64,000 nucleotides of DNA from Bacteroidota bacterium (GCA_023428695.1 JAEYWY010000035.1:252906-316905); one strand, 5' to 3'; shown: positions 45,401 through 54,481, numbered from the stretch's first letter. Translations and numbers: made by a program. The notes: generated by a model not told the origin, from the sequence alone.

Positions 45401-46072
45401 ATCAATCACTGTCTGGTTATTAATCGGGATCTCCTGTGATTCGAATCCGATGTAGGAAAACTGGAGAATGCCACCACCATCGGGAAGTGTAAGTTCATAC
45501 CTGCCATTGGCATCGGTAGCTGTACCGAGTGTTGTTCCCTTGAGAATAACACTCACACCGGCGAGTTCGCCGCCATCGACTTCGCGGACAGTCCCGGATA
45601 CGGTATGAACAACGACCGGGGATTGTTCCGTAAACATATCCGTTGACGTCGTTTGTTGTCTGCGTACGATCAGAATGTTCCGGTTGATTTCCTTGTACGT
45701 GAATGGTGTATTACTCAGTATCAATGTGAGCGTTTCCGCAACAGTGCGTTTTGCTTCGGGAAGGTTTACCTTGTCAATAGCGGCAATTTCCTTATACCGG
45801 TACACAAACCGGAACGGAGTGATCTTTTCAATTTTCTTGACAGCACTGGCGAGTGACTCGTTTTCGAGTGCCAGTACAACCTCAACATCCTTTGTTCCCT
45901 GCCCTCCGGCGGGAGTCGCCAGGAGCAACTCAATGCTTGTCATGAGCAAGGCCAGAAAAAGGACACTAATACGCATAACCTGTCTCGTTAATGGATGCCG
46001 GATGAAGTCTCGCCATTCATTCAGGGCCGTAAATGGAAGACTCCCTTCTGCACGGGGTACAGAAAAATTCAT
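42491..46072 (-). CDS. SusC/RagA TonB-linked outer-membrane transporter with STN domain
   Basis: A 1193-residue transporter. A long N-terminal leader and membrane-spanning signal (about 33-60), an STN domain (about 65-140, LASAVKKIEKITPFRFVYRYKE), a CarboxypepD_reg domain (about 155-230, VSGTVREVDGGELAGVSVILKG), a plug (VTALGVTREERSLGYATQEV, GVNSITGGDQPLIVVDG) and a 22-strand barrel ending GFNLNFTF. The STN domain signals ligand binding to FecR, whose gene lies upstream, so import and induction are linked. The true start could be the Met at 45976, but the extended N-terminus is common in this family. Confidence 0.95.
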   Translation of the reverse strand: MNFSVPRAEGSLPFTALNEWRDFIRHPLTRQVMRISVLFLALLMTSIELLLATPAGGQGTKDVEVVLALENESLASAVKKIEKITPFRFVYRYKEIAAIDKVNLPEAKRTVAETLTLILSNTPFTYKEINRNILIVRRQQTTSTDMFTEQSPVVVHTVSGTVREVDGGELAGVSVILKGTTLGTATDANGRYELTLPDGGGILQFSYIGFESQEIPINNQTVIDVALVADVTSLELVVVTALGVTREERSLGYATQEVKGENLTFTKEQNVLGSLAGKIAGVQVVGSSGASMGGTQKIKIRGVNSITGGDQPLIVVDGTPISNANFSGSSGVDLGNLGQDVNPEDIETINVLKGPAASALYGIRGQYGVVMITTKKGSKARPVSVELNSAFFVEKVGNFMPYQNQYGGGSSQNWRTLPNGDKYVDMSVDESWGPRMDGTLVREVFSFYPQDPTYGQLTPFVPHPTNIEDYFETGYSWNNGISVTGGGNNTNFRISFNDTRIEGVEPNTFLRRNNLGLSAGMDITPKLNVAANFNYATNTAQRPGQGSEDGSRYLNQWFQRNVDMKRLKNYEYADGTFVNWNLSRPSASTGEMTSFDPLYWANPYFLAYENPSNDNRDRVFGDIGLKYKVLPDFTLSGFIRSDLFTQNIESRRAFGGTGTPGYSTGKFQNREMNYEFMAQYDKTFGDFSVNGIVGGNIYDRKYSYLSMSTVGGLSAPGFYNIEASIDRPDVSSYLLRKQIRSLYAMASLGYRDTYFLDASVRNDNSSALPPDNNSYWYPSVSGSVVFSELAHWEPMSLGKIRVSYAQAGSDLSPYETSSFYSVGTVYAGSVTANTLSVPDNLNNPSIKPSFAHSYEAGIDLKFFDGRLGASFTWYKQINKNQILRLDVSGTSGYGSATINAGQIENNGIEFALTGNPVKTRDLNWDVMFNISRNRNMVVELYPGISVYQYGTTRYSSVSSYLNSYEGKPFGSLVGQAYQRDEATGKILLDNNNMPLFTDATYDFGTILPDFTGGFQNILRYKKFELSAMIDFQIGGQFFSRSKMLAVRTGLDPITVATNDKGFNVRDPLAEGGGMKVEGISAQTGEPVTAYVNPQTYWGVVGRRVYEEWLIDATYVKLREVRLGYWFDKNDWSKLPFNRVGIAFVARNPAMLYQKAPEGLDPSELSTGGQSISWYESGQINTVRSYGFNLNFTF

Positions 46073-46140
46073 ATTTTTGTAATGTTTAAGTGATTAGGAA
46101 TTATTTAAACATCTGCAGCCGATGGCAGTCGGCGCAGCAA

Positions 46141-46165
46141 AGCTTCCTGCCCTGGGCAGGAAGCT
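46141..46165. repeat. Strong hairpin in the susC leader
   Basis: AGCTTCCTGCCC (46141-46152) and GGGCAGGAAGCT (46154-46165) are perfect 12-bp arms around one base. It lies between the FecR stop and the susC-like start, on the minus strand without a following T-run. A T-run follows on the plus strand, where nothing is transcribed. It may act as an mRNA processing or partial-attenuation element that keeps FecR and SusC levels different. Confidence 0.5.
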
Positions 46166-46237
46166 CCTTTTTCATCAGGTTATGAGGCCGGTTTCTCTTC
46201 TCATAAAATGTTCAGTTTAGGTTTATTCAGGTTTTTT

Positions 46238-47284
46238 TTAACATCCTTCGCCTTTGATTACAATCATGCCGTCACGTTGCGTGAAGCTGGCATTATTGAA
46301 TTCGCAAATGACTTCGAGAATCTGATTCAGGTCTTCGTTGTGAACGAATGTTGCTGTGAACCGGCACTCACGAAGTCCGGTGTTCTCGAATGAAATCGCA
46401 ACACCAAAACGTTCCTCAAGACGCTTTACCGCCTCTCCCACTGTGATCTCATTAAAGTAAATATCGTTCTCTGCCCAGGCGACCGCCGATTTGCTGTTCA
46501 CCTGTTGCTGTTCTGATTTTTTGTTCCTTCCGTTAAAAGTGATTTGCTGATCGGGTGTCAGAATGCCGATTTCTTTTTCCTCGTCACTAACCCGGACTTT
46601 TCCGCGTGTAACTGTCACGGTGATATCGTTATCGGCGGCGTAAGCGCGAATATTAAAAGCGGTTCCGAGAACAGTTGTTCTCAGTGTCCCTGTATGGACG
46701 ATAAAAGGTTTCTCCGCGTCATGCCGAATGTCAAAGTAACCTTCACCGACAAGCCGCACTTCACGTGTACCCTCCTCATCAAAAGAGGCCGGATAATCAA
46801 GCGTACTTCCGGCATTCAGGATAACTGTACTACCATCGGGAAGCTGAATAAAACGATGTTCATTTTCAGGAACCTCAATGCGGGCGTTGACTGCAGTTGC
46901 AATTTGGTGTTTTTGCGTGCCCTTATTGTTGAACTGATAAAGACCAAATATTGACGCAGCAATAATCGCGGTCACAGCCGCCGCAACATACCACCGATGC
47001 GTGTCCTTTGGACGTGTGGTTCTCATTGGGACGACCGGCGTACCTGTCAGAATTTCATTCAGGATTTCGTCAGTTTTTTCCCGCGGTAATTTTCGGTCAA
47101 GCAACGATGATTGCCATAGCGAATCCATCATCGCTGCCAGCGTGTCATCGTGTTGAAATGACTCGACCATCTGCCAGAATTCGGCTTTCTCAGCTTCCGT
47201 ACAGCTGTCGTCGATATAGCGCTGAAAAAGCACCTTGAACCGGGCACTATCCATAGTATCGTTTTTTGTATTAGGGTAAGACAA
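46238..47284 (-). CDS. FecR-family anti-sigma factor
   Basis: A 348-residue inner-membrane regulator: cytoplasmic N-terminal part (FKVLFQRYIDDSCTEAEKAEF), one helix (about 95-115, AAAVTAIIAASIFGLY), the FecR domain (IQLPDGSTVILNAGSTLDYP, GEGYFDIRHDAEKPFIVHTG, VLGTAFNIRAY) and a C-terminal DUF4974/STN-like domain (EITVGEAVKRLEERFGVAI). It would hold the ECF sigma factor until the SusC STN domain signals. The ATG at 47254 (MDSARFK) is an alternative start. Confidence 0.93.
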   Translation of the reverse strand: MSYPNTKNDTMDSARFKVLFQRYIDDSCTEAEKAEFWQMVESFQHDDTLAAMMDSLWQSSLLDRKLPREKTDEILNEILTGTPVVPMRTTRPKDTHRWYVAAAVTAIIAASIFGLYQFNNKGTQKHQIATAVNARIEVPENEHRFIQLPDGSTVILNAGSTLDYPASFDEEGTREVRLVGEGYFDIRHDAEKPFIVHTGTLRTTVLGTAFNIRAYAADNDITVTVTRGKVRVSDEEKEIGILTPDQQITFNGRNKKSEQQQVNSKSAVAWAENDIYFNEITVGEAVKRLEERFGVAISFENTGLRECRFTATFVHNEDLNQILEVICEFNNASFTQRDGMIVIKGEGC

Positions 47285-47378
47285 TCGGACCGGAGGAAAG
47301 GAGTATTCCTGTGGGATTTTTTTGAAAAATTATCTATACCGACGTCATTCGTGATGGCGAGGGAACATTGTTCTTATG

Positions 47379-47954
47379 TCAGAGAGACAAAAAGATCAGC
47401 GCCAGGAAGGTTACACCAGCCCTAAAATGTGATTTGATGGTCCGAAGCGCCTTTTGCATATGGGTTTTGACGGTCAGGCGTGAGATGTTTAACTCTCTCG
47501 CAACCTCGTCGTACTTAAGGCCCTTCTGATGGCAAAGGCTGTAAACGAGACGCTGTTGCGGAGGCAACTGGCTTATGGCGTGCACCAGCATATGGTGGTA
47601 ATCCTGGTAGACACTGGTCTCCTGAGGATCTTCGTGTACCTCCGAAATTTCCTTTCGAATATTCTCCTTCACGCGCTGCTCCAGAGCCAGTCGTTTCATC
47701 ATGTTGAAAGCGTGATTTCTGGTTACGGTATAAAGGTATGATGGAAAATAATTCACCGTGGAAAGGCTTTCGCGCGAGACCCAAATCTTCATAAACACGT
47801 CCTGCACAACTTCCTGGGCGAGTTCCTCGGAATGTGTGAGCTTTAGTGCGAACCCGTAAACTTTTGGCGAAAATGATTCAAATATCTCCCGAAAGGCAAG
47901 CTGGTCACCTTTGACTACGCGGTGAAGAACACTTTCGAGGTTGGAGCTGTTCAT
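47379..47954 (-). CDS. ECF RNA polymerase sigma-70 factor (Bacteroides expansion type)
   Basis: A 191-residue sigma factor with region 2 (AFREIFESFSPKVYGFALKL, VQDVFMKIW) and region 4 (ISQLPPQQRLVYSLCHQKGL, YDEVARELNISRLTVKTHM). A C-terminal hydrophobic tail (AGVTFLALIFLSL) is typical of the Bacteroidota expansion family. Together with FecR and SusC it forms a trans-envelope signalling unit that should activate the susCD genes. Confidence 0.94.
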   Translation of the reverse strand: MNSSNLESVLHRVVKGDQLAFREIFESFSPKVYGFALKLTHSEELAQEVVQDVFMKIWVSRESLSTVNYFPSYLYTVTRNHAFNMMKRLALEQRVKENIRKEISEVHEDPQETSVYQDYHHMLVHAISQLPPQQRLVYSLCHQKGLKYDEVARELNISRLTVKTHMQKALRTIKSHFRAGVTFLALIFLSL

Positions 47955-48121
47955 TCGGGTCGATATATGTTGGTGCGAATGGAATCAGTAACGCATCGCA
48001 CGAATCGAATGTACAACTTTCCACCTGAATTGAAAAAAAGAATCGTTACGTTTTGCAGTACCCTCCAAACGGAAAACGATTTCAGTAAATAAAAACGAAC
48101 AAAACACCTTATCCAGCCACC

Positions 48122-49849
48122 TTAATATGCGGATACTCCTGCGTCCGGGCTGCGGGAATCTGCGGCACCGGAAATATAACCGATGCGATCATCGACAATA
48201 ATTCCCATAGCATGACCCTGGGAAGCATGGTTTAGTTCGTTAAGCTTGTGGCCCTTTTGTATAAGCCGTTCCTGCGTATCCGGTGACAACGCGAATAATT
48301 CAAAATTAATTCTGTCAGGCAGCCATTGGTGGTGAATGCGCGGCGCTTCAATCGCCTCTGCAATATTCATTTTATGATCGATGACGTTCACGATTACCTG
48401 AAGCACAGTGTTTATTATTGTACGCCCGCCGGGCGTACCAATTACCATAAACAGCTTTCCATCTTTTTCGATGATTGTCGGCGTCATACTCGACAACATT
48501 CTTTTGCCAGGTTGAATCTGATTGGCTGATGTTCCAATGAGACCCCGTGAATTCGTTAGTCCGGGAACGGGATTGAAGTCACCCATTTCATCGTTCAGAA
48601 AAAAACCAAGGCCTTCTGCGATGATTTGGCATCCATAACTATTCTCCAGCGTGTATGTAAGTGAAACTGCGTTTGCGTGTTCATCAACAACCGATAAATG
48701 TGTAGTTGAAGTTCCATCGTAAAGCTGACCATATCTGGATGAATCACTCGGAGATGCGTTGTCCATGGAAATCGTCTCCCGAACGCGTGCGGCGTGCTCT
48801 TTTGAAATCAGTCGCGTCACGGGAAGGTCGGGATTAAAATCCGGATCACCCATGTGTTCAGCGCGATCGGCATACGCGCGACGCATGCTTTCCGAAAGCA
48901 CGTGAATGTAATCCGCCGACTTGTAACCAAGTTCTTTCAGATCATATCCTTCGAGAATATTCAGCATCTCGACCAGTGCGACGCCTCCGCTACTTGGCGG
49001 TGCCATGGTGTAAACCGTGTGTCCGCGATACGTTCCGACAACTGGCTTGCGTTCAACAGCTTCGTACTCTTCGAGATCCTGCTGAGTAATGATACCACCT
49101 TCTTTTCTGACAAACGCGACAAGCTTTTCTGCCGTCTCCCCTGTGTAAAATCCATCCTTACCATGCTTCTTTATCCGCTTAAGGGTTTGTGCAAGCTCGG
49201 GTTGCTTCCAGGTTTCTCCGGGTTCGTAATACACCAGACCGGGTTTATACATAACGGCTGCCGTGGAAGGAATTTTTTCCCACTCATGCCTGCGGTTTCT
49301 TGAATGTTGAACCAATGCATGACTGAAAGGGATTCCTTTTCGAGCCAGATCGATCGCAGGCTGTACAAGTTTGGCCCACGGGAGCTTTCCATATTTCTTG
49401 TGGGCAGCATAGAGACCAGCCACCGTACCGGGAACACCTACTGACAACATCCCGCGGTGATTCGATCCCGTTATCAGATTCCCTTGTTCATCGAGGTACA
49501 TCTTCGGATGCGCAGCCAGTGGCGCTTTTTCGCGGAAGTCAAATGTGGTGACCTCACCGTTGTTCATGCGATAAACGATAAAACCTCCACCACCGACGTT
49601 ACCAGCTGACGGCCACGTCACTGCTAATGCAAAGGCAGTGGCCACCGCTGCATCAATCGCATTACCGCCATCCTGCAAAATTTCTTTCCCCACATCAGAA
49701 GCGATCGCCGATGAAGACACTACCATTCCCTTTTTTGCGTACGTCGGAATTCTTCCTCCCGTCGGCAGGGCCGCGGTGCACACAAGAACAATTGAGAGAA
49801 ACGAAACAAACCGTGCAGTGTACTTATTCATCCGACGATATTTCATCAC
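48122..49849 (-). CDS. ggt: Gamma-glutamyltransferase
   Basis: A 575-residue periplasmic Ntn hydrolase that splits and transfers the gamma-glutamyl group of glutathione. Signal peptide near residues 10-30. The large-subunit start GMVVSSSAIASDVGKEILQDGGNAIDAAV and NVGGGGFIVYRM are family motifs; autocleavage occurs before the catalytic Thr in DGTSTTHLSVVDEHANAVSLT (about residue 380), followed by GIGTTPGGRTI-like glycine motif GTPGGRTIINTVLQV. Complete length. A second ATG (MNK) is a possible start. Confidence 0.94.
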   Translation of the reverse strand: MMKYRRMNKYTARFVSFLSIVLVCTAALPTGGRIPTYAKKGMVVSSSAIASDVGKEILQDGGNAIDAAVATAFALAVTWPSAGNVGGGGFIVYRMNNGEVTTFDFREKAPLAAHPKMYLDEQGNLITGSNHRGMLSVGVPGTVAGLYAAHKKYGKLPWAKLVQPAIDLARKGIPFSHALVQHSRNRRHEWEKIPSTAAVMYKPGLVYYEPGETWKQPELAQTLKRIKKHGKDGFYTGETAEKLVAFVRKEGGIITQQDLEEYEAVERKPVVGTYRGHTVYTMAPPSSGGVALVEMLNILEGYDLKELGYKSADYIHVLSESMRRAYADRAEHMGDPDFNPDLPVTRLISKEHAARVRETISMDNASPSDSSRYGQLYDGTSTTHLSVVDEHANAVSLTYTLENSYGCQIIAEGLGFFLNDEMGDFNPVPGLTNSRGLIGTSANQIQPGKRMLSSMTPTIIEKDGKLFMVIGTPGGRTIINTVLQVIVNVIDHKMNIAEAIEAPRIHHQWLPDRINFELFALSPDTQERLIQKGHKLNELNHASQGHAMGIIVDDRIGYISGAADSRSPDAGVSAY

Positions 49850-49884
49850 TAAAGCTGGATTTATTTATGTGTGTAATGTATCAA

Positions 49885-51522
49885 TTATTGAATTACAACG
49901 GACCGTCCTACCGATGAACTGTCGCGTAAAAATTTAGTTTTGGCGATTCGTTGGTTGAATGTGCTGATCAACGAATATGTAAGCGGAGTCATATCTTCAA
50001 GTCTCACGAGTGTTTCTGTGGATATATTTTTCGCACTGAAAGGTACGACTTTTACGTACTCCTGGATTTCGCCTTCATTACGTCCGTACTTATATTCATA
50101 GGTAAACTGTCCTTTGTCGTCAGTCTCTACTAATGGGTTTGTCATATTGGGGACGCTTATATAGAATTCGCTGTCCTTCATTCGATTCTTTGTACTCCAG
50201 AATGCCTTTTTATCCAGGAATTCACGAAGTTCAGTCGCAACATTCACGGCAGGATCAATGATCGCGATCTGCGGCGCCATCACGTGTCGGTATACATACT
50301 GACCATCTTTCTTGTATTCATACAAATCATTCAGGACTGTCTCAATTTCTGTACTCAAATACGGGTAATGCGTACATCCGAGGAGTAACGCCCTGAGTGG
50401 GGGTGCGCCGGGTGTTTTGCGAATGTTGTCAAGCAGTGATACCACATGAAAACGCATATAATTACCCGCTGAATTCAATTGCATCACATTACAATCATCC
50501 GTGTTTTGCGAATCACATAAAACACCATTCATGTCAAAATTGTAGATCTCGAACAACGTTTTGTCAAGCCTGTACGCGGAATCTTTCAGCGAAGGTCCAA
50601 GGTAATTGTCATAGGGTGAAGTTGCATCCTGATTGACAAATCCCGCTACTTCGTCCACCGCTTCAGCGATACCATACCCACCCTGACTGAATACCTGGAT
50701 GTCGCCGGTCAGACCCGATTCATTTTTGTATCGTTCAAGTGCCAGCTCATAGCCACGCGACGCAACTGTTCCTACTGTTGCAAGGACCCCAATCGAACCG
50801 CTCTCATCGTCCGTGAAAACTTCAAGTGCACCCCTGGCACCCGCATCTATTACACCGATAACATGAACATTGGCACCTGTCCTTTTTATAAACGATTCGA
50901 TATGTCGTTTCCCATATGCCGTGGCGGTGTTGCACGCAATGACGATAACCTTTACACGCTGCTTGTCGCTCTCCCATCGTTTCGAGTACTGATCAAGATA
51001 ATACTTGTCCGAAAGCAGGAACTGCACATCTTTGATTATGTGCTCTACCAACAATCCTGACTTCTTTTCAGCGTGATAGTTGCCGTATGGCATATTCGCC
51101 TGGTCAGCGAGATAGATGAATTGTTCGTGAGCAAAATCAGGTACGCCGTCAGGGACACGCGTGCCTGACCCGTTGAAAAACTCATCTTGCCGCAGGATTG
51201 CATCAAGCACGGTGAGTCCACCTGTACCGGAATCAAAAACGCCAATTGCGAAATCGCGCATGTCGGATTTGTAGGGATCGAAATCAACGGCATAGAACCC
51301 CGACTGGTCAACAAGGATCGTCTTTTCGATTGGGAGAAGATCATCCTGCGCAACGGGTGGCCGGCATCCAACCAACACCAGTACCATCCATCGTGCCATG
51401 GCGGCAGAGCATCGAACAATTCCCTGGACTGTTACGTTTTGTCTTGAAAACATCACACATAAGACAACTAATGTGTCCGGCAGGAGTACCGGAAGGAAAT
51501 CTTTTTTCATTTTGTTATACAA
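49885..51522 (-). CDS. Exported glutamate-racemase-like lipoprotein
   Basis: Up to 545 residues, twice the size of MurI. All aspartate/glutamate-racemase hallmarks are present: GVFDSGTGGLTVLDAI (Asp near 97), VIACNTATAYG (first Cys), GVIDAGARGALE and LLGCTHYPYL (second Cys, His). Before this lies a hydrophobic stretch and a lipobox, LVLVGC at about residues 48-53, so the protein should be a lipoprotein outside the cytoplasm. Starts at 51522, 51453 or 51399 are all possible; the lipobox favours the shorter two. Large insertions (about 105-150 and 280-350) set it apart from cytoplasmic MurI. A cell-wall role is conceivable, but the cofactor-free racemase substrate outside the cell is unknown. 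Confidence 0.82.
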   Translation of the reverse strand: MYNKMKKDFLPVLLPDTLVVLCVMFSRQNVTVQGIVRCSAAMARWMVLVLVGCRPPVAQDDLLPIEKTILVDQSGFYAVDFDPYKSDMRDFAIGVFDSGTGGLTVLDAILRQDEFFNGSGTRVPDGVPDFAHEQFIYLADQANMPYGNYHAEKKSGLLVEHIIKDVQFLLSDKYYLDQYSKRWESDKQRVKVIVIACNTATAYGKRHIESFIKRTGANVHVIGVIDAGARGALEVFTDDESGSIGVLATVGTVASRGYELALERYKNESGLTGDIQVFSQGGYGIAEAVDEVAGFVNQDATSPYDNYLGPSLKDSAYRLDKTLFEIYNFDMNGVLCDSQNTDDCNVMQLNSAGNYMRFHVVSLLDNIRKTPGAPPLRALLLGCTHYPYLSTEIETVLNDLYEYKKDGQYVYRHVMAPQIAIIDPAVNVATELREFLDKKAFWSTKNRMKDSEFYISVPNMTNPLVETDDKGQFTYEYKYGRNEGEIQEYVKVVPFSAKNISTETLVRLEDMTPLTYSLISTFNQRIAKTKFLRDSSSVGRSVVIQ

Positions 51523-51626
51523 CCGGATTGCTGAACAATTTAGCTGCAGACTATTCGTTCAGGCTGAGATGCGCGTCATTTCCCGTGAATTCGAAAACCA
51601 TTACCTTTGGACGCCGTTCTCTATTC

Positions 51627-53228
51627 ATGAAAGCTGCTGTTTTCTGTTTTTTCACATTTGCGTTCCTGCCTGTTGTTGCACAGCAGGAATATTGGCAGCA
51701 ACGCCTGCGGTACACGATCACCGCAAAGCTCGACGTCAGGGAGCGTGCTATCCACGGCGACGAATTCATCATGTATCACAACCAGTCTCCGGATACACTC
51801 CATTATATATGGTTTCACATCTGGCCAAATGCTTATACGAACGACACGACGGCTTTGATGAAGCAACTGCGTGAGGATAAATCGATTGGGAAAACCAAAA
51901 ACATCGGCTACGGGTCTGTCGACAGTCTGTCGTTTTCTGTAAATGGTGAACCGGCGCGCACAGAAAACCATCCTGTTCCGCACTACGTCGACATTCTCAA
52001 GGTCGTATTGAACAGTCCGCTCCCGCCGGGTGATTCCGTTGGGATACACACTCCCTTCCGGGTGAAACTGCCACCTTACTTTTCGCGATCCGGTTTTGCG
52101 AAGGGCGAGTTCATCGCGTGCCAGTGGTACCCCAAGCCGGCTGTGTATGACAGTAAGGGATGGCATGAGTTTCCTTATCTCGACCGCGGCGAATTCTACA
52201 GCGAGTATGGAGACTTTGATGTTCGCATCACCGTGCCGTCGGAATATATCGTGGCTGCGACGGGAACGCTCACTACAACGGAAGAGCGCGACGCCTACGT
52301 ACGGTCGGGCAGGATCAACGCGGCTTCGCGGAAAGGAAAGTGGGCAATGTACGAATCGCCATACGCGAAGGGTACGACGAAAACACTACAGTACGAGGCA
52401 ACGATGGTTCCTGACTTCGCATGGTTTGCAGATACTGACTTCGTAATTCAGTACGACACGATCGGATTACCCGGTGGAAGAATCGTTGACGCATTCACAT
52501 ACTTCCACAATAAAAGCAAGACTGTCTGGGCTAACAGTATCGACTACGTTGAAGACGCGGTCCGAAAATACAGTGCGTGGATAGGCGAATACGAATATCC
52601 TGTTGTGCAGGCGGTGGAGGGACCAAAAAACAAGACCAGCGGAGGCATGGAGTATCCGATGGTAACGCTGATTACAAAACCCGGAGCCGACGGCGAGGCA
52701 CTTGACGCGGTCATCACGCACGAGGTTGGGCACAATTGGTTTATGAGTATGCTGGGCAGCAACGAGCGGGCACACACATGGATGGATGAAGGATTGAATA
52801 CCTATTACCAGTTCAGGTACGAAGCCGAAAAATATCGCGGCAACGCCATCTTCGGAAAGCAGATTCCGAGAGAGGTGAAACAACTTCCTGTGGCGCAGTT
52901 TCTGGAACTCGTTTATGCAAACATTGCCAACATTCCGATGGCCTCACCCATGGATATTCCGGCAGACAAATTTCCCAGCGAAACAGAATACGGTCTGGTT
53001 TCCTATGTAAAAACGGCGTGGTGGTTATACCTTCTTGAGGCTGCCGTTGGGGCCGAACGGGTAGATGAGGCGATGCGACATTACTTCAGCAAATGGAAGC
53101 ATAAACATCCGGGGCCTTCTGATTTGCAGGTAGCGTTTGAAGAGGTGTTGAAAATCGATCTTCGTGAATACTTTGATTTGACGCGGCAGCCTGGACGTTT
53201 TGGTCCACGGTTATCAAAACCACGCTAA
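51627..53228 (+). CDS. M1 family zinc metallopeptidase (aminopeptidase N-like)
   Basis: A 533-residue exported peptidase. Signal peptide MKAAVFCFFTFAFLPVVAQ, then the beta-sandwich and thermolysin-like domain: substrate motif SGGMEYPMVTLI, zinc site HEVGHNW with the third ligand in WMDEGLNTYYQF, and the later Tyr region YGLVSYVKTAWWL. The protein ends soon after the catalytic domain (FDLTRQPGRF), without the C-terminal helical domain of longer relatives. The ATG at 51627 is chosen from the signal peptide. A two-way terminator follows at once. Confidence 0.9.
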   Translation: MKAAVFCFFTFAFLPVVAQQEYWQQRLRYTITAKLDVRERAIHGDEFIMYHNQSPDTLHYIWFHIWPNAYTNDTTALMKQLREDKSIGKTKNIGYGSVDSLSFSVNGEPARTENHPVPHYVDILKVVLNSPLPPGDSVGIHTPFRVKLPPYFSRSGFAKGEFIACQWYPKPAVYDSKGWHEFPYLDRGEFYSEYGDFDVRITVPSEYIVAATGTLTTTEERDAYVRSGRINAASRKGKWAMYESPYAKGTTKTLQYEATMVPDFAWFADTDFVIQYDTIGLPGGRIVDAFTYFHNKSKTVWANSIDYVEDAVRKYSAWIGEYEYPVVQAVEGPKNKTSGGMEYPMVTLITKPGADGEALDAVITHEVGHNWFMSMLGSNERAHTWMDEGLNTYYQFRYEAEKYRGNAIFGKQIPREVKQLPVAQFLELVYANIANIPMASPMDIPADKFPSETEYGLVSYVKTAWWLYLLEAAVGAERVDEAMRHYFSKWKHKHPGPSDLQVAFEEVLKIDLREYFDLTRQPGRFGPRLSKPR

Positions 53229-53230
53229 CA

Positions 53231-53263
53231 AAAAAAGGATCCGCGGAAACCGCAGATCCTTTT
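53231..53263. terminator. Bidirectional terminator
   Basis: GGATCCGCGG (53237-53246) pairs with CCGCAGATCC (53250-53259) apart from one mismatch, with a three-base loop. Plus strand continues TTTTC; minus strand continues with TTTTTT. It separates the M1 peptidase gene from the convergent lipoprotein gene. Confidence 0.85.
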
Positions 53264-53281
53264 CGTAACAAGATCCAAGGA

Positions 53282-53982
53282 TTAGTCCTTTGAAGATCGC
53301 TCATACGCGACGCCATTATCTTCACTATTGCTTCCCCAATGCGTAAAGGTCAGGGTCAGATAGATATCGACTTCGACAAGCCATATCCCCAGCTTTTTTC
53401 CAACAAGTCCCGGCATGTACGTACCGGAATGGCTAACTTCCTCGCCGTCAACAATGATACCGAAGTCATCCAAGACACCGTCAACTTCGTCATTCTCGTC
53501 AAGTGCGGTAATAATGGAAGCGATATTATGGACGGAATAGAATTAGTCGGATCGCCCGGTGTTCCATACTTCTCAAAAGTATTCCCAGGCATCAGTCGTT
53601 CCGCCGGTTGCATCAAGAATCGCCCAGCGAACTCCGTGAGTCCCGCCTGATCTTGTAAACTCTCTCTCCGATTCATTTTCTTCCCAGAGGTCGTCTCTGA
53701 GATTGTCGTTAGTAGCATCCTCGGCAAATGTATCCCGCCAGAATTGATAGTTATAAACCGGCCCATTATTCTGGCGGGTCAACGTCACTTTGTTAGTGAT
53801 TTTATCCTGATTTGCAGCCTGTCTCCAGTCTGCGTCATGCTCTTTACTAAACGTAACTTCCGGTCCTTCCCAAATGTTGTCCTTAGCGGGTTCATCGTCA
53901 TCGCTACACGACATCGAGGCAATTAGTAAAGGTACTACTGCAAAAGCGTCGCATAGCGTCTGAAAAAATAGTGTGCTTTCAT
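53282..53982 (-). pseudogene. Lipoprotein gene broken by three T-run indels
   Basis: Reconstructed product: MKAHYFF, then (after a shift in the T-run near 53964) QTLCDAFAVVPLLIASMSC, a good lipoprotein signal, then SDDDEPAKDNIWEGPEVTFS and onwards to DAWEYF. There an extra T (TTTT at 53578-53575) creates a TGA; the frame EKYGTPGDPTN continues shifted, and a missing T near 53541 returns it to FYSVHNIASIITALDENDEV, ending VAYERSSKD at 53282. The first and last parts are in the same frame. The protein is an Asp/Glu-rich secreted beta-type lipoprotein with no recognised domain. All three faults are in T homopolymers, so assembly error is as likely as genuine decay. Confidence 0.65.
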
Positions 53983-54250
53983 GCCAGGTATTGTGAATTC
54001 TATTGTTGCAAGGTGATGACCCCGCGCTGACAGTTTGTGAAAAACCGCGTGAATTATTACACGCACAGACTTTGCCGTCGTTTGGTCCAACTGTCGCCCG
54101 GGTGACATAGCCATAATCGCGTTGACTCTCATGCGTTGCCCTTCAGCATAACACAACCCAGGGTAAACTTTTAAACGCAACCATCCTCGACAGAAGCGAT
54201 CTCACAACGCTACCCATACACGTATATTTGATCGAACCAAACACAGAGCC

Positions 54251-54448
54251 ATGAGAATCCAACCTAAACCGAAGCGCTCGCATTCGATAGCTGTCGCGTT
54301 GCTTCTGACCATCTTTGCTTTACTATTATCTTCCTGCGACCAGGAGGCCGAACTTGCCAAAGAGGACAAACAGGGATGCATAATCGACGAAGATATGGTG
54401 ATTTCGCAAACCGATGTCGACGGTTATATTGTCCGAGACAGTTGGTAG
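54251..54448 (+). CDS. Small lipoprotein
   Basis: A 65-residue protein with a clear lipoprotein signal (KRSHSIAVALLLTIFALLLSSC, Cys29) and an acidic 36-residue mature part with one further Cys. No family recognised. It is convergent with the GNAT gene, whose stop lies 34 bases on. Confidence 0.6.
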   Translation: MRIQPKPKRSHSIAVALLLTIFALLLSSCDQEAELAKEDKQGCIIDEDMVISQTDVDGYIVRDSW

Positions 54449-54481
54449 CGGGCAAGAGCCAGTTGAAGCCGGGTCCTTATG

